Of a stretch of 64,000 bases of DNA, positions 16,385 to 24,352 are shown in pieces. The position numbers and the translations under genes were made by a program. Positions within the stretch are counted from its first letter, which is position 1, and each line of letters opens with the position of its first letter. The DNA is taken from contig NZ_CP019331.1 in NCBI RefSeq assembly GCF_002163835.1, positions 2,925,573 to 2,989,572 of the forward strand, read 5' to 3'. Below the pieces are notes generated by a model. It had not been told where the DNA came from. It did no database searches and worked only from the letters and a program-made list of their open reading frames with translations. The stretch is from Polaribacter sp. SA4-10. GTDB taxonomy: Bacteria; Bacteroidota; Bacteroidia; Flavobacteriales; Flavobacteriaceae.

Positions 16385-17482
16385 TTACTGATTATTCTTC
16401 GTTTTTGGAAGGTTGAAATAGAACGTTGTTTCTATATTAGGAGTGCTTTCTACGTATATTTTTCCATTATAATTAGAAATAATTTTTTCAACAATACTTA
16501 ATCCAGTTCCTGTAGATTTATTAGATTCAATTACTTCAAACATTTTAAATATTTTTTTGTGATATTTCGAATTTATTCCAATTCCGTTATCCTTGACTGA
16601 AAAAAGATAGTCTTTTTCTGTCGTCTCACATCCTAATTCAATGAAACCACTTTCTTTATCGATGTAGTCTAAAGCATTCTGTAGTAGAATTTCAAATACT
16701 TTTTTCAACATACTTTCATCGGCAAAAAGAACGGGTAGTTCATTCTTTATTTTAATTGTAATATGAGCAGGTGTGTGTATTTCATTTATTACTAGTTTTG
16801 CAATCTCGTTGCTGCTAATAAAAGTGTCTTTAAAAGTAGTGTTGGTAATGTTCTTGTATTGTTCAAGCTTTACTAATAGCAACTCCATTTGTTCTACTTT
16901 TTCTCCCATAAGTTGAACCGTGTTCGTAGAGTTTTCCAAATTGTTAGTTTCTGTTAGTTCTTCTTGAGACCAGGCTAAAAGGTCTGAAACGTTTCTTAAG
17001 GAAGATTTTAATTCATGGGAAATTAAATGCGCATAATTATCTAGTTCATCTCGTTGAACTTCAAGAATAGCAGACAACGTTATTGTCTTATCAATAATTT
17101 TTTGATCTATAATTATTTTCTTTTTAATTTTATTTTCAACAGCATTCAACAAATCATTTACATTTATAGGTTTTGTTAAATAATCTTCAGCTCCTAGGTT
17201 CATTCCATTTCTTATATCTTCTTTTTCACCTTTTGCAGAAAGAAAAATTAAAGGAATACTACTTGTTTTTTTATTAGTTTGTAGTTTTTTAAACATTTCA
17301 ATACCATTAAGCTCTGGCATTAAAATGTCTGAAATAATAAGATCTGGATCTTCTTTCAATGCTATTTCAAAACCAATTTTTCCGTTTTCAGCTTGAAAAA
17401 CAGTATAATTTTCCATTACTAAGATGTCGAAAATTTCTTCTCTAATGGCCAATGTATCCTCTACAATTAATATTTTATGCAT
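16385..17482 (-). CDS. Receiver-histidine kinase hybrid
   Basis: Start chosen at 17482 (MHKILIVEDTLAIREEI), two bases after the upstream kinase gene; an in-frame extension to 17533 would overlap it. The 365-residue protein begins with a CheY-like receiver domain: acidic pair in VEDT, phosphoacceptor Asp in IISDILMPELNG, and Lys in YLTKPIN. A histidine-kinase module follows: H-box in YAHLISHELKSSL, N-box LLQNALDYID, G1 DNGIGI and G2 GTGLGLSIVEK. A receiver placed before a kinase suggests that it is phosphorylated by the upstream sensor and relays onward. No DNA-binding output domain is present in either protein. Confidence 0.9.
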   Translation of the reverse strand: MHKILIVEDTLAIREEIFDILVMENYTVFQAENGKIGFEIALKEDPDLIISDILMPELNGIEMFKKLQTNKKTSSIPLIFLSAKGEKEDIRNGMNLGAEDYLTKPINVNDLLNAVENKIKKKIIIDQKIIDKTITLSAILEVQRDELDNYAHLISHELKSSLRNVSDLLAWSQEELTETNNLENSTNTVQLMGEKVEQMELLLVKLEQYKNITNTTFKDTFISSNEIAKLVINEIHTPAHITIKIKNELPVLFADESMLKKVFEILLQNALDYIDKESGFIELGCETTEKDYLFSVKDNGIGINSKYHKKIFKMFEVIESNKSTGTGLSIVEKIISNYNGKIYVESTPNIETTFYFNLPKTKNNQ

Positions 17483-17483
17483 A

Positions 17484-20003
17484 CTATTTAGTTCTTTTTG
17501 GGATTTTAACAACAAAGGATGTACCACTTCCAATAGTGCTATTCACTATTATTTTACCTCCTATTACTTCTATAGCTTCTTTTGCAATTGACAAACCAAG
17601 ACCTGTTCCCTGAATTAAATCTACATTCTGTCCTCTAGTAAAAGGTTGAAATATATTTTTGAACTCAGATTCTGGAATCCCGATACCATAATCTATAATC
17701 GAAATAATTATGTGGTTTTTTTTAGAAGCTAATTCAATATGAACTTTTTTATTACGTGGAGAATACTTTATAGCATTACTTATTAAATTTATAAAAATAT
17801 TTCTGCCCAATTTTTCATCAATAAATAGGTCAGATTTTTTTAAACCTTCATTATCAATTAGTAATATTTCGTGAGATTTTTTGTGAGAACTATAGACCTC
17901 TTCAATAATTTCATAAATAAAATTTCCAAAATTTATATGTCTGGGATTGTTTTTAAGCTTACCTGCATCTGCTTGTCCAACAATTAAAATGTCATCCAAT
18001 AATTTTGTCATATGCATTACTTGATCTTCTATTTTATCTAGCTTTTTTTCAATCATAATTGGTTCCATTTTAGTCCAGTATTTTTTAATAGATCCGGCAG
18101 CAAAATTAATAGCAGATAATGGTGTTCTAAATTCATGAGAGGCTGTAGATACGAATTTAGACTTTAGTTCACTTAGTTCTTTTTCCTTTTTCAAGGCTTC
18201 ATGTAACTCTCTGGTTCTTTCATCTACCATAAGTTCTAGTTCTTTTCTGTAACTAGCTAATTCTGTAATATCTTGCCCTACACCAATAACCCCCGTAATT
18301 TTACCGTTCGCGTCACGGCGCGTACTCGAGTTTAATAATACCATTACACGGTGGCCATTTTTGGTAAATAATGGGAACTCAAAGTTGGCAGTTTCCTTCC
18401 CTTTTAAAGCGTCATCTAATACTTTTTTTACGGATTCTCGGTAATCTTCAGTTATGTAGGTTTGTACTAGATTTTTTCCAAATACATCGCCTTTTTTAAA
18501 TCCAGTAATTTTCTCAGAAGTTTGATTCCATTCATTCACGAGTCCTCCACTATCGATACCAAAAATAGGCGCATTTGCAGTATCAATTAATCGTGTCAAG
18601 TCACGTGCTACGTGTTCCATCTTAGAACGATAACCATCGAGTTCTTTTTGAAAAGCAAGTTCTTTTTTAGCGATGGCTAATTCATTTGCTCTTTTTTCCT
18701 TTTCTTTATTTTGAAAAGCAAGTTCTGTATTTGCAAGCACTAATTCGTCTGCTCTTTTTTCCTTTTCTTTATTTTGAAAAGCAAGTTCTGTATTTGCAAG
18801 CACTAACTCGTCTGCTCTTTTTTCCTTTTCTTCATTTTGAAAAGCAAGTTCTGTATTCGCAATATTTAATTCGTCTGCTCTTTTTTCTTTTTCTTCATTT
18901 TGAAAAGCAAGTTCTGTATTCGCAAGTACTAATTCATCTGCTCTTTTTTCTTTTTCTTCATTTTGAAAAGCAAGTTCTGTATTCGCAAGTACTAATTCAT
19001 CTGCTCTTTTTTCCTTTTCTTCATTTTGAAAAGCAAGTTCTTTATTCGCAATATTTAATTCGTCTGCTCTTTTTTCTTTTTCTTCATTTTGAAAAGCAAG
19101 TTCTGTATTCGCAAGTACTAATTCGTTTGCTCTTTTTTCCTTTTCTTCATTTTGAAAAGCAAGTTCTGTATTTGCAAGTACTAATTCGTCTGCTCTTTTT
19201 TCCTTTTCTTTATTTTGAAAAGCAAGTTCTTTATTCGCAATATTTAATTCATTTGCTCTTTTTTCTTTTTCTTCATTTTGAAAAGCAAGTTCTGTATTTG
19301 CAAGCACTAATTCGTCTGCTCTTTTTTCCTTTTCTTTATTTTGAAAAGCAAGTTCTTTATTCGCAATATTTAATTCATTTGCTCTTTTTTCTTTTTCTTC
19401 ATTTTGAAAAGCAAGTTCTTTATTTGCAAGCACTAATTCGTCTGCTCTTTTTTCTTTTTCTTCATTTTGAAAAGCAAGTTCTTTATTTGCAAGCACTAAT
19501 TCATCTGCTCTTTTTTCCTTTTCTACATTTTGAAAAGCAAGTTCTTCATTCGCAATATCTAATTCATTTGCTCTTTTTTCCTTTTCTTTATTTTGAAAGG
19601 CAAGTTCTGTATTCGCAATATTTAATTCGTCTGCTCTTTTTTCTTTTTCTTCATTTTGAAAAGCAAGTTCTTTATTTGCAAGCACTAATTCGTCTGCTCT
19701 TTTTTCCTTTTCTACATTTTGAAAAGCAAGTTCTTCATTCGCAATATTTAATTCGTCTGCTCTTTTTTCTTTTTCTTCATTTTGAAAAGCAAGTTCTTCA
19801 TTCGCAATATTTAATTCGTCTGTTCTTTTTTCATTTTCTTCATTTTGAAAAGCAAGTTCTTTATTTGCAAGCACTAATTCGTCTGCGCGGTTATCTATGT
19901 CTTTGTTTAGAAAAGAAATTTCTAAACTTTTTTCCGTAGCTATATAATCTGCCTTTATTCGTGCTTCTTGTTCTCTTTTTAGTGCTTTTTTTTCTATGTC
20001 CAA
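17484..20003 (-). CDS. PAS sensor histidine kinase with twenty 21-residue coiled-coil repeats
   Basis: An 839-residue protein. Residues 39-454 are twenty copies of a 21-residue unit, consensus RADELVLANKELAFQNEEKEK, equal to three heptads and predicted to form one long coiled coil. A PAS domain (about 465-590; FGIDSGGLVNEWN, GVGQDITE) follows. Then come HisKA (ASHEFRTPLSAI) and HATPase_c (NLISNAIKYS, DYGIGIPE, GTGLGLSIAKE). No membrane segment is seen, so it is probably cytosolic. The frame has no ATG before the PAS region. The only plausible start is TTG at 20003, with an in-frame stop sixteen codons upstream. It may therefore use TTG or be 5'-truncated. It is co-transcribed with the receiver-kinase gene one base downstream. 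Confidence 0.88.
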   Translation of the reverse strand: MDIEKKALKREQEARIKADYIATEKSLEISFLNKDIDNRADELVLANKELAFQNEENEKRTDELNIANEELAFQNEEKEKRADELNIANEELAFQNVEKEKRADELVLANKELAFQNEEKEKRADELNIANTELAFQNKEKEKRANELDIANEELAFQNVEKEKRADELVLANKELAFQNEEKEKRADELVLANKELAFQNEEKEKRANELNIANKELAFQNKEKEKRADELVLANTELAFQNEEKEKRANELNIANKELAFQNKEKEKRADELVLANTELAFQNEEKEKRANELVLANTELAFQNEEKEKRADELNIANKELAFQNEEKEKRADELVLANTELAFQNEEKEKRADELVLANTELAFQNEEKEKRADELNIANTELAFQNEEKEKRADELVLANTELAFQNKEKEKRADELVLANTELAFQNKEKEKRANELAIAKKELAFQKELDGYRSKMEHVARDLTRLIDTANAPIFGIDSGGLVNEWNQTSEKITGFKKGDVFGKNLVQTYITEDYRESVKKVLDDALKGKETANFEFPLFTKNGHRVMVLLNSSTRRDANGKITGVIGVGQDITELASYRKELELMVDERTRELHEALKKEKELSELKSKFVSTASHEFRTPLSAINFAAGSIKKYWTKMEPIMIEKKLDKIEDQVMHMTKLLDDILIVGQADAGKLKNNPRHINFGNFIYEIIEEVYSSHKKSHEILLIDNEGLKKSDLFIDEKLGRNIFINLISNAIKYSPRNKKVHIELASKKNHIIISIIDYGIGIPESEFKNIFQPFTRGQNVDLIQGTGLGLSIAKEAIEVIGGKIIVNSTIGSGTSFVVKIPKRTK
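18642..19889 (-). repeat. 63-bp tandem repeats (20 copies) inside the sensor kinase gene
   Basis: Twenty contiguous units of 63 bases encode the 21-residue coiled-coil repeat; the last is truncated at 17 residues. Two main sub-types alternate irregularly (ELVLAN with a GCAAGCACTAAT-like complement, and ELNIAN). Identity between units is high, suggesting recent recombination-driven growth. The opposite strand is open throughout as a by-product. Confidence 0.92.
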
Positions 20004-20431
20004 CTGTTGTTCGTTTTTAGGGTGTGTGTTTTGTTGGTTGTATACCGTTTATGCTTCGCGATTATGGGTTGAACTATTTTGATACCAAACTGGTTTTCGA
20101 CGAACTCTAAAAATTTATTAAATATGAATTATATTTTATAATTACCATATCTAAAATTAACAGCGTTTGGGGACTCTTAGGTAATAATAAAGATTAATTT
20201 AAAAAGTTACTTAAAATTAAATTTGAAAGTTTGAGGGTTAATGTTTAATTTAAATCAGCATAATTTTATGTAATACCATCGTTTATGTCTTGATACGAGT
20301 TAAAATTCTACCTATTATTTTTTCTAAAAAGAAGTTCTTTTTAAGAATAAATTTATTAAATATACGATTTTTTACTCAATTTACGATTTTTTACTCATTA
20401 AGGTGATCGGGAAAATACTTTTTTTACAAAA
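20004..20431. other. Gene-free region upstream of the sensor kinase
   Basis: About 430 AT-rich bases with no ORF I can support, no RNA gene and no clear TAnnTTTG promoter on the minus strand. It contains the stop codon that closes the kinase frame upstream and, at its far end, leads into the terminator of the OmpA-like gene. It may hold the promoter and leader of the kinase operon. Confidence 0.4.
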
Positions 20432-20457
20432 AAAAACCACTCAAAAGAGTGGTTTTT
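20432..20457 (-). terminator. Terminator of the OmpA-like lipoprotein gene
   Basis: AAAAACCACTC at 20432-20442, the loop AAAA and GAGTGGTTTTT at 20447-20457 form a perfect 11-bp stem 22 bases beyond the stop codon. On the minus strand it is followed by a long T run. Confidence 0.85.
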
Positions 20458-20479
20458 ATATTTTAAAAGAGACTGAAAA

Positions 20480-21325
20480 TTAGTTTTCTTTTTGCTCTAA
20501 CAATTCAAAGAATTGATTTAATTTAGGCATAATAATAATTTTTGTTCTTCTATTTTTAGCTTTATTTTCAGCGGTATCATTAGGTGCTAATGGCACATAT
20601 TGACTTCTTCCAGCTGCAATTAACCTCTCTGGTTTTACACCATATTTGTATTGTAAAATTCTAGTAATTGAAGTAGCTCTTAAAGCAGATAAATCCCAAT
20701 TGTCTTGAATAATATTTCTTTTAATTGGAGTCGCATCTGTATGACCTTCAATCATAACTTCCATTTTAGGCTGGTCATTAATAACTTTAGCAATTTTTTC
20801 TAAAACAGTGTACGCATTATCAGTTACATTATAGCTTCCGCTTTTAAATAATAACTTATCAGATATAGAGATAAACACTACTGTTTTTTCAACCCTTACT
20901 TCAATGTCTTTATCTTGAATACCGTTTGTTAAATTTTTAGTTAAATGATATTTTATGGCAAGATTTAAAGAATCTTTTTGTGTCATAGCTTTTCTAACAC
21001 CATTAATATATTTGTCTTTTTCACTTAATTGAGAAATAACATTTTTAATATTATCTGAAGAAGATTGTGTTAAAACAGTTAAGTTTTCAACTTGTTTTAA
21101 AGCTGTTTTTTTGTCCTCTTTTAAAGATCTAACTTGTTCTGTTAAAGAAAAGGCCTTAGCACCCTCTTTTTCATTTTCAATTACACATTTTTGTAAACTA
21201 GCTTTTACATTTACTAATTCTGCTTTTGTTTGATCATGTTTTGTTTGTAATGTAACAAGTTCTTTCTTAGATACACAAGAACTTACTAGAACAATCGATA
21301 ATAGGAGCAATGATATTTTTTTCAT
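20480..21325 (-). CDS. OmpA/MotB-type peptidoglycan-binding lipoprotein with coiled-coil stalk
   Basis: A 281-residue lipoprotein. The signal peptide ends in a lipobox (LVSSC, Cys17). Residues ~20-115 are heptad-like and probably coiled coil. Residues ~165-275 form an OmpA C-terminal domain with the peptidoglycan-binding signature IEGHTDATPI, then NWDLSALRA and NRRTKIII. It should tether the outer membrane to the cell wall. The coiled-coil stalk with a MotB-like domain recalls GldM/motor-associated or YiaD-like proteins, but there is no membrane segment apart from the lipid anchor. It is a single gene with its own terminator, divergent from apbE. Confidence 0.88.
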   Translation of the reverse strand: MKKISLLLLSIVLVSSCVSKKELVTLQTKHDQTKAELVNVKASLQKCVIENEKEGAKAFSLTEQVRSLKEDKKTALKQVENLTVLTQSSSDNIKNVISQLSEKDKYINGVRKAMTQKDSLNLAIKYHLTKNLTNGIQDKDIEVRVEKTVVFISISDKLLFKSGSYNVTDNAYTVLEKIAKVINDQPKMEVMIEGHTDATPIKRNIIQDNWDLSALRATSITRILQYKYGVKPERLIAAGRSQYVPLAPNDTAENKAKNRRTKIIIMPKLNQFFELLEQKEN

Positions 21326-21393
21326 ATTATAGTCTTTAAATTAAGTTAACAAACTTAACAAAATGTAACCACAAAAAGTAGCTTTAACTACAT

Positions 21394-21421
21394 TTTGTGA
21401 AAAATTTAAGCACTATTTTTG
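21394..21421 (+). promoter_or_regulatory. Promoter of apbE (TTTG-N16-TATTTTTG)
   Basis: TTTG at 21394-21397 and TATTTTTG at 21414-21421 are spaced by 16 bases. The predicted start near 21428 leaves a leader of about 13 bases before ATG 21441. Confidence 0.6.
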
Positions 21422-21440
21422 TTATTAAATTCAAAATTTG

Positions 21441-22433
21441 ATGAAATTTAAAAAGCTACTTGTAATTCTAACAGTTTCAACTGTTTTACTTTCTTGTACA
21501 AAAGAAGAAAAACAACAAGATTTCATTTTAAAAGGACTTGTTTTTGGAACTACGTATAAAATCGTTTATTTAAATTCTTCAATAAACTATCAAAAATCTA
21601 TAGATAGTTTATTCTATTTAGTAAATAAATCAACTTCAACCTATTTACCTACTTCAGATATTTCTAAAATAAATAAAGGAGAAACTGATGTGAAAGTAGA
21701 TGCTATTTTTATAGAAGTTTTTAATAAGTCAAAGCGAATTTTTAAAGAAACTGATGGTTTTTTTGACCCAACAGTTGGTAACTTAGTAAATGCCTGGGGT
21801 TTTGGACCAAAAACAGGAAAGAAAAACTTAAGTGATGATGAAGTGAAAAAACAAATGCAGTTTGTAGGCTTAGACAAAGTGAAAATTGAAAATAGAATTG
21901 TTATAAAGGAAGATTCTAGTATTTATTTAGATTTTAATTCTATCGCAAAAGGTTTTGGGATTGATGTTATTGCTCGTTTTTTTAATACTAAGAATATTGA
22001 TAATTATTTAATTGAAATTGGAGGTGAAATAAGAGCAAATGGTTTCAAAAAAAATAATGAACCTTGGGTGATTAAATTAGTGAATCCTGTAAAAAAAGAT
22101 TCAGAGAATGGGTTCAAAAAACTAAATATCTCTAATAAATCTATGGCAACTTCTGGTAATTATAGAAAGTTTAGAATTGCTGAAGATGGAAAAAAATATG
22201 TTCATACTATAAACCCTAAAACGGGTTATGCAAAAGAAAGTAATTTATTAAGTGCTTCTGTAATAGCCAACTTAGATTGTGCAGATGTAGATGCTTATGC
22301 AACTGCTTTTATGGCAATGGGTTTAGAGAAAACAAAAGAATTTTTAAAAACTCATAAAAACCTGCATGTTATTTTATTATATGTAAACAATAAAGGGGTC
22401 ATAAATGAATTTACTACATACACCTACAACTAG
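21441..22433 (+). CDS. apbE: FAD:protein FMN transferase (ApbE), lipoprotein
   Basis: This enzyme covalently attaches FMN to threonine residues of periplasmic-side proteins such as NqrB/NqrC and RnfG. A signal peptide with lipobox (VLLSC, Cys19) places it on the outer side of a membrane. Family landmarks visible are GTTYKIVY near the N-terminus, DGFFDPTVGNLVNAWGFG, the FAD-binding DFNSIAKGFGID and GGEIRANG, and SGNYRKF with HTINPKTGY and the Mg-binding DADAYATAFMAMG near the C-terminus. The start is ATG 21441; a TTG one codon earlier is in frame. No nqr or rnf genes are in this window. Confidence 0.93.
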   Translation: MKFKKLLVILTVSTVLLSCTKEEKQQDFILKGLVFGTTYKIVYLNSSINYQKSIDSLFYLVNKSTSTYLPTSDISKINKGETDVKVDAIFIEVFNKSKRIFKETDGFFDPTVGNLVNAWGFGPKTGKKNLSDDEVKKQMQFVGLDKVKIENRIVIKEDSSIYLDFNSIAKGFGIDVIARFFNTKNIDNYLIEIGGEIRANGFKKNNEPWVIKLVNPVKKDSENGFKKLNISNKSMATSGNYRKFRIAEDGKKYVHTINPKTGYAKESNLLSASVIANLDCADVDAYATAFMAMGLEKTKEFLKTHKNLHVILLYVNNKGVINEFTTYTYN

Positions 22434-22482
22434 GTAATTATATTACATAATATATTTGCTATGTCGCATCATAAAATTGAGA

Positions 22483-22620
22483 AGAATTAATCTAATTATT
22501 AGAAATTTATTGCTAGCACTTTAAAGTGCAATAACTTTTACCATTTCTAATGCACAAGCTAATACTGAGTTAGCAGTTGAGTATATAAATGCAGTGTCTT
22601 TTGATGATTATATGCTATGA
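22483..22620 (+). pseudogene. Possible remnant of a signal-peptide protein
   Basis: An open stretch reads RINLIIRNLLLAL, a TAA stop, then SAITFTISNAQANTELAVEY and INAVSFDDYML before a final stop. Joined across the internal stop it looks like the N-terminal signal peptide (cleavage at NAQA) of a small exported protein. There is no intact start and no downstream continuation. It is too short to identify. Confidence 0.3.
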
Positions 22621-22631
22621 ATGAAATAAAA

Positions 22632-23402
22632 TTATTTTTTATAACATACAGGAAGAATTTCATTCTTCATTAAACAAAATCGTTCTAGTTTTTCTGGAGT
22701 AATTTTTTGTGTATAATCAACTTCATCTACTTTAAAACCAATAGCACGAAGTTTGTTAAAATAATCGCGACCATAAACTCTAACATGGTCATACTGTCCA
22801 AAGATTTTAGCACGTTCTTTTCTATCAGTTATAGTGTTATCCTCAAAGGTTTTTTCTCTAGATAAATCTTGAGGAATTTGAAATATTCCCATACCGCCAG
22901 TTTTTAGAACTCTGTATAACTCTTGCATGGCTTTTGTATCATCATCTATATGTTCTAAAACATGATTACAAAAAACAACATCAAATTCGTTTTCTTTAAA
23001 AGGTAAATCGCAAATATCTGCTTTTACGTCTGCAATAGGAGATTCTAAATCAGAAGTTATATAATCCAGGTTTTTTTGCTTTCTAAAAATATCTAAAAAA
23101 CATTGTTCAGGAGCAATATGTAAAACTTTTAATTTTTCTTTTGAAGTAAAAAAAGCAGTTTCTTGCTGAAGAAAAAGCCACATTAATCGATGTCTTTCTA
23201 AAGCTAATGTAGAAGGAGAAAGTGCGTTTTGACGTTGTTTTCCATATCCATAAGGCAAAAATTTGCGAAAACTTTTGCCATCAATTGGATCTGTAAAATT
23301 ATCTCCTTTTAAATAAAAAGCGATAATGGGTCTTACCCAATAACTTGCTTTTATTAAAAAAGGACGTGGAATTGTATTTAATATGGATTTGAATATAGAC
23401 AC
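22632..23402 (-). CDS. SAM-dependent class I methyltransferase
   Basis: A 256-residue enzyme with a Rossmann-type methyltransferase core. Motif I is present in atypical form (VLHIAPEQCFLDIF), followed by the acidic loop SDLESPIADVKADICDLPF. The post-motif CNHVLEHIDDDTKAMQELYR and RVLKTGG are typical of Methyltransf_11. The N-terminal 80 residues are a basic extension that may bind substrate. Translation appears to begin at GTG 23402. The gene starts 6 bases after map and is probably co-transcribed. The substrate is unknown. Confidence 0.85.
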   Translation of the reverse strand: MSIFKSILNTIPRPFLIKASYWVRPIIAFYLKGDNFTDPIDGKSFRKFLPYGYGKQRQNALSPSTLALERHRLMWLFLQQETAFFTSKEKLKVLHIAPEQCFLDIFRKQKNLDYITSDLESPIADVKADICDLPFKENEFDVVFCNHVLEHIDDDTKAMQELYRVLKTGGMGIFQIPQDLSREKTFEDNTITDRKERAKIFGQYDHVRVYGRDYFNKLRAIGFKVDEVDYTQKITPEKLERFCLMKNEILPVCYKK

Positions 23403-23408
23403 TAAGTG

Positions 23409-24218
23409 TTATAAATTAGCTCTAAATTCATCTTCTTCATTACTTTCAATACCTAAAGCTTCATAAATATATTTAAAAGTAGAAAGTAGTTCTGGTTTTC
23501 CATTAACAATTGCAATATCATGTTCAAAATGAGCAGATGGTTTTCCGTCTAAAGTTGTAATTGTCCAACCATCAGAATGTTGTTTTATTTTATGAGTTCC
23601 TAAATTGGTCATAGGTTCTATAGCAACTACCATCCCTTCAACAAATTTTTTGCCTCTTCCTCTTTTTCCGTAATTTGGCATTTCTGGATCTTCGTGCATT
23701 TCACGCCCTAAACCATGACCAACTAATTCTCTAACAACACCATAACCATGATCTTCTGTAAATTTTTGAATTGCATAACCTACATCACCAACTCTATTTC
23801 CAGCTTTCAACTCTCTAATACCAACGTATAAACTTTCTTTGGTAATGTCTAATAATTTTTTTGTGTCAGCAGCAATTTCACCTACAGCAAATGTATACGC
23901 ATGATCACCATAAAAACCATTTTTCTTTGCACCACAATCAATAGAAATAATATCTCCCTCTTTTAATAGTTCTTTGTTAGGAATTCCATGAACTACTTGA
24001 GCGTTTGGACTCATACAAAGCGTATTTGGAAAGTCATATAAACCTAAAAAACCAGGAATAGCACCTTCTGCTCTTATAAAGTCTTCTGCAAGTTTATCTA
24101 AATATAAAGTAGAAACACCTGGTTTTACTTCTTTTGCAAGCATTCCTAATGTTTTTGAAACTACCAATGCACTTTCGCGCATAATTTCTATTTCTTCTTT
24201 AGTTTTTATTTTAATCAT
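23409..24218 (-). CDS. map: Methionine aminopeptidase, type I
   Basis: This enzyme removes N-terminal methionine from new proteins. The 269-residue protein shows all metal-site segments: VVHGIPN, SIDCGAKKNGFYGDHAYTF, the His in GHGLGREMHE, the Glu in VAIEPM and the Glu in HFEHDIAI. ATG 24218 is chosen over a TTG two codons earlier. It is the first gene of a two-gene unit with the methyltransferase and is not in the ribosomal-protein operon where map is often found. Confidence 0.95.
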   Translation of the reverse strand: MIKIKTKEEIEIMRESALVVSKTLGMLAKEVKPGVSTLYLDKLAEDFIRAEGAIPGFLGLYDFPNTLCMSPNAQVVHGIPNKELLKEGDIISIDCGAKKNGFYGDHAYTFAVGEIAADTKKLLDITKESLYVGIRELKAGNRVGDVGYAIQKFTEDHGYGVVRELVGHGLGREMHEDPEMPNYGKRGRGKKFVEGMVVAIEPMTNLGTHKIKQHSDGWTITTLDGKPSAHFEHDIAIVNGKPELLSTFKYIYEALGIESNEEDEFRANL

Positions 24219-24237
24219 CTTCAAATATATTGAATTG

Positions 24238-24245
24238 CAAAGGTA
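24238..24245 (-). promoter_or_regulatory. -7 box (TACCTTTG on the minus strand) of map
   Basis: The plus strand reads CAAAGGTA, the complement of TACCTTTG. It lies 20 bases upstream of the map ATG. No convincing -33 element is seen. A second match (TATATTTG, 24222-24229) lies too close to the ATG. Confidence 0.45.
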
Positions 24246-24352
24246 CTTATTTAGATTTTTATTTTATCATCAGAATTATAAGATAAAATATGATATAGTT
24301 CATTTTTTAGAAAAATGTTTATTCGGTAATTTGCTTTATAAATAAATAAAGA

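Noticed and set aside
18686..19939. 417-residue plus-strand frame rich in Leu, Phe and Tyr
   Set aside because: It is the antisense image of the 63-bp repeats in the sensor kinase gene, whose PAS, HisKA and HATPase motifs prove the minus-strand reading.
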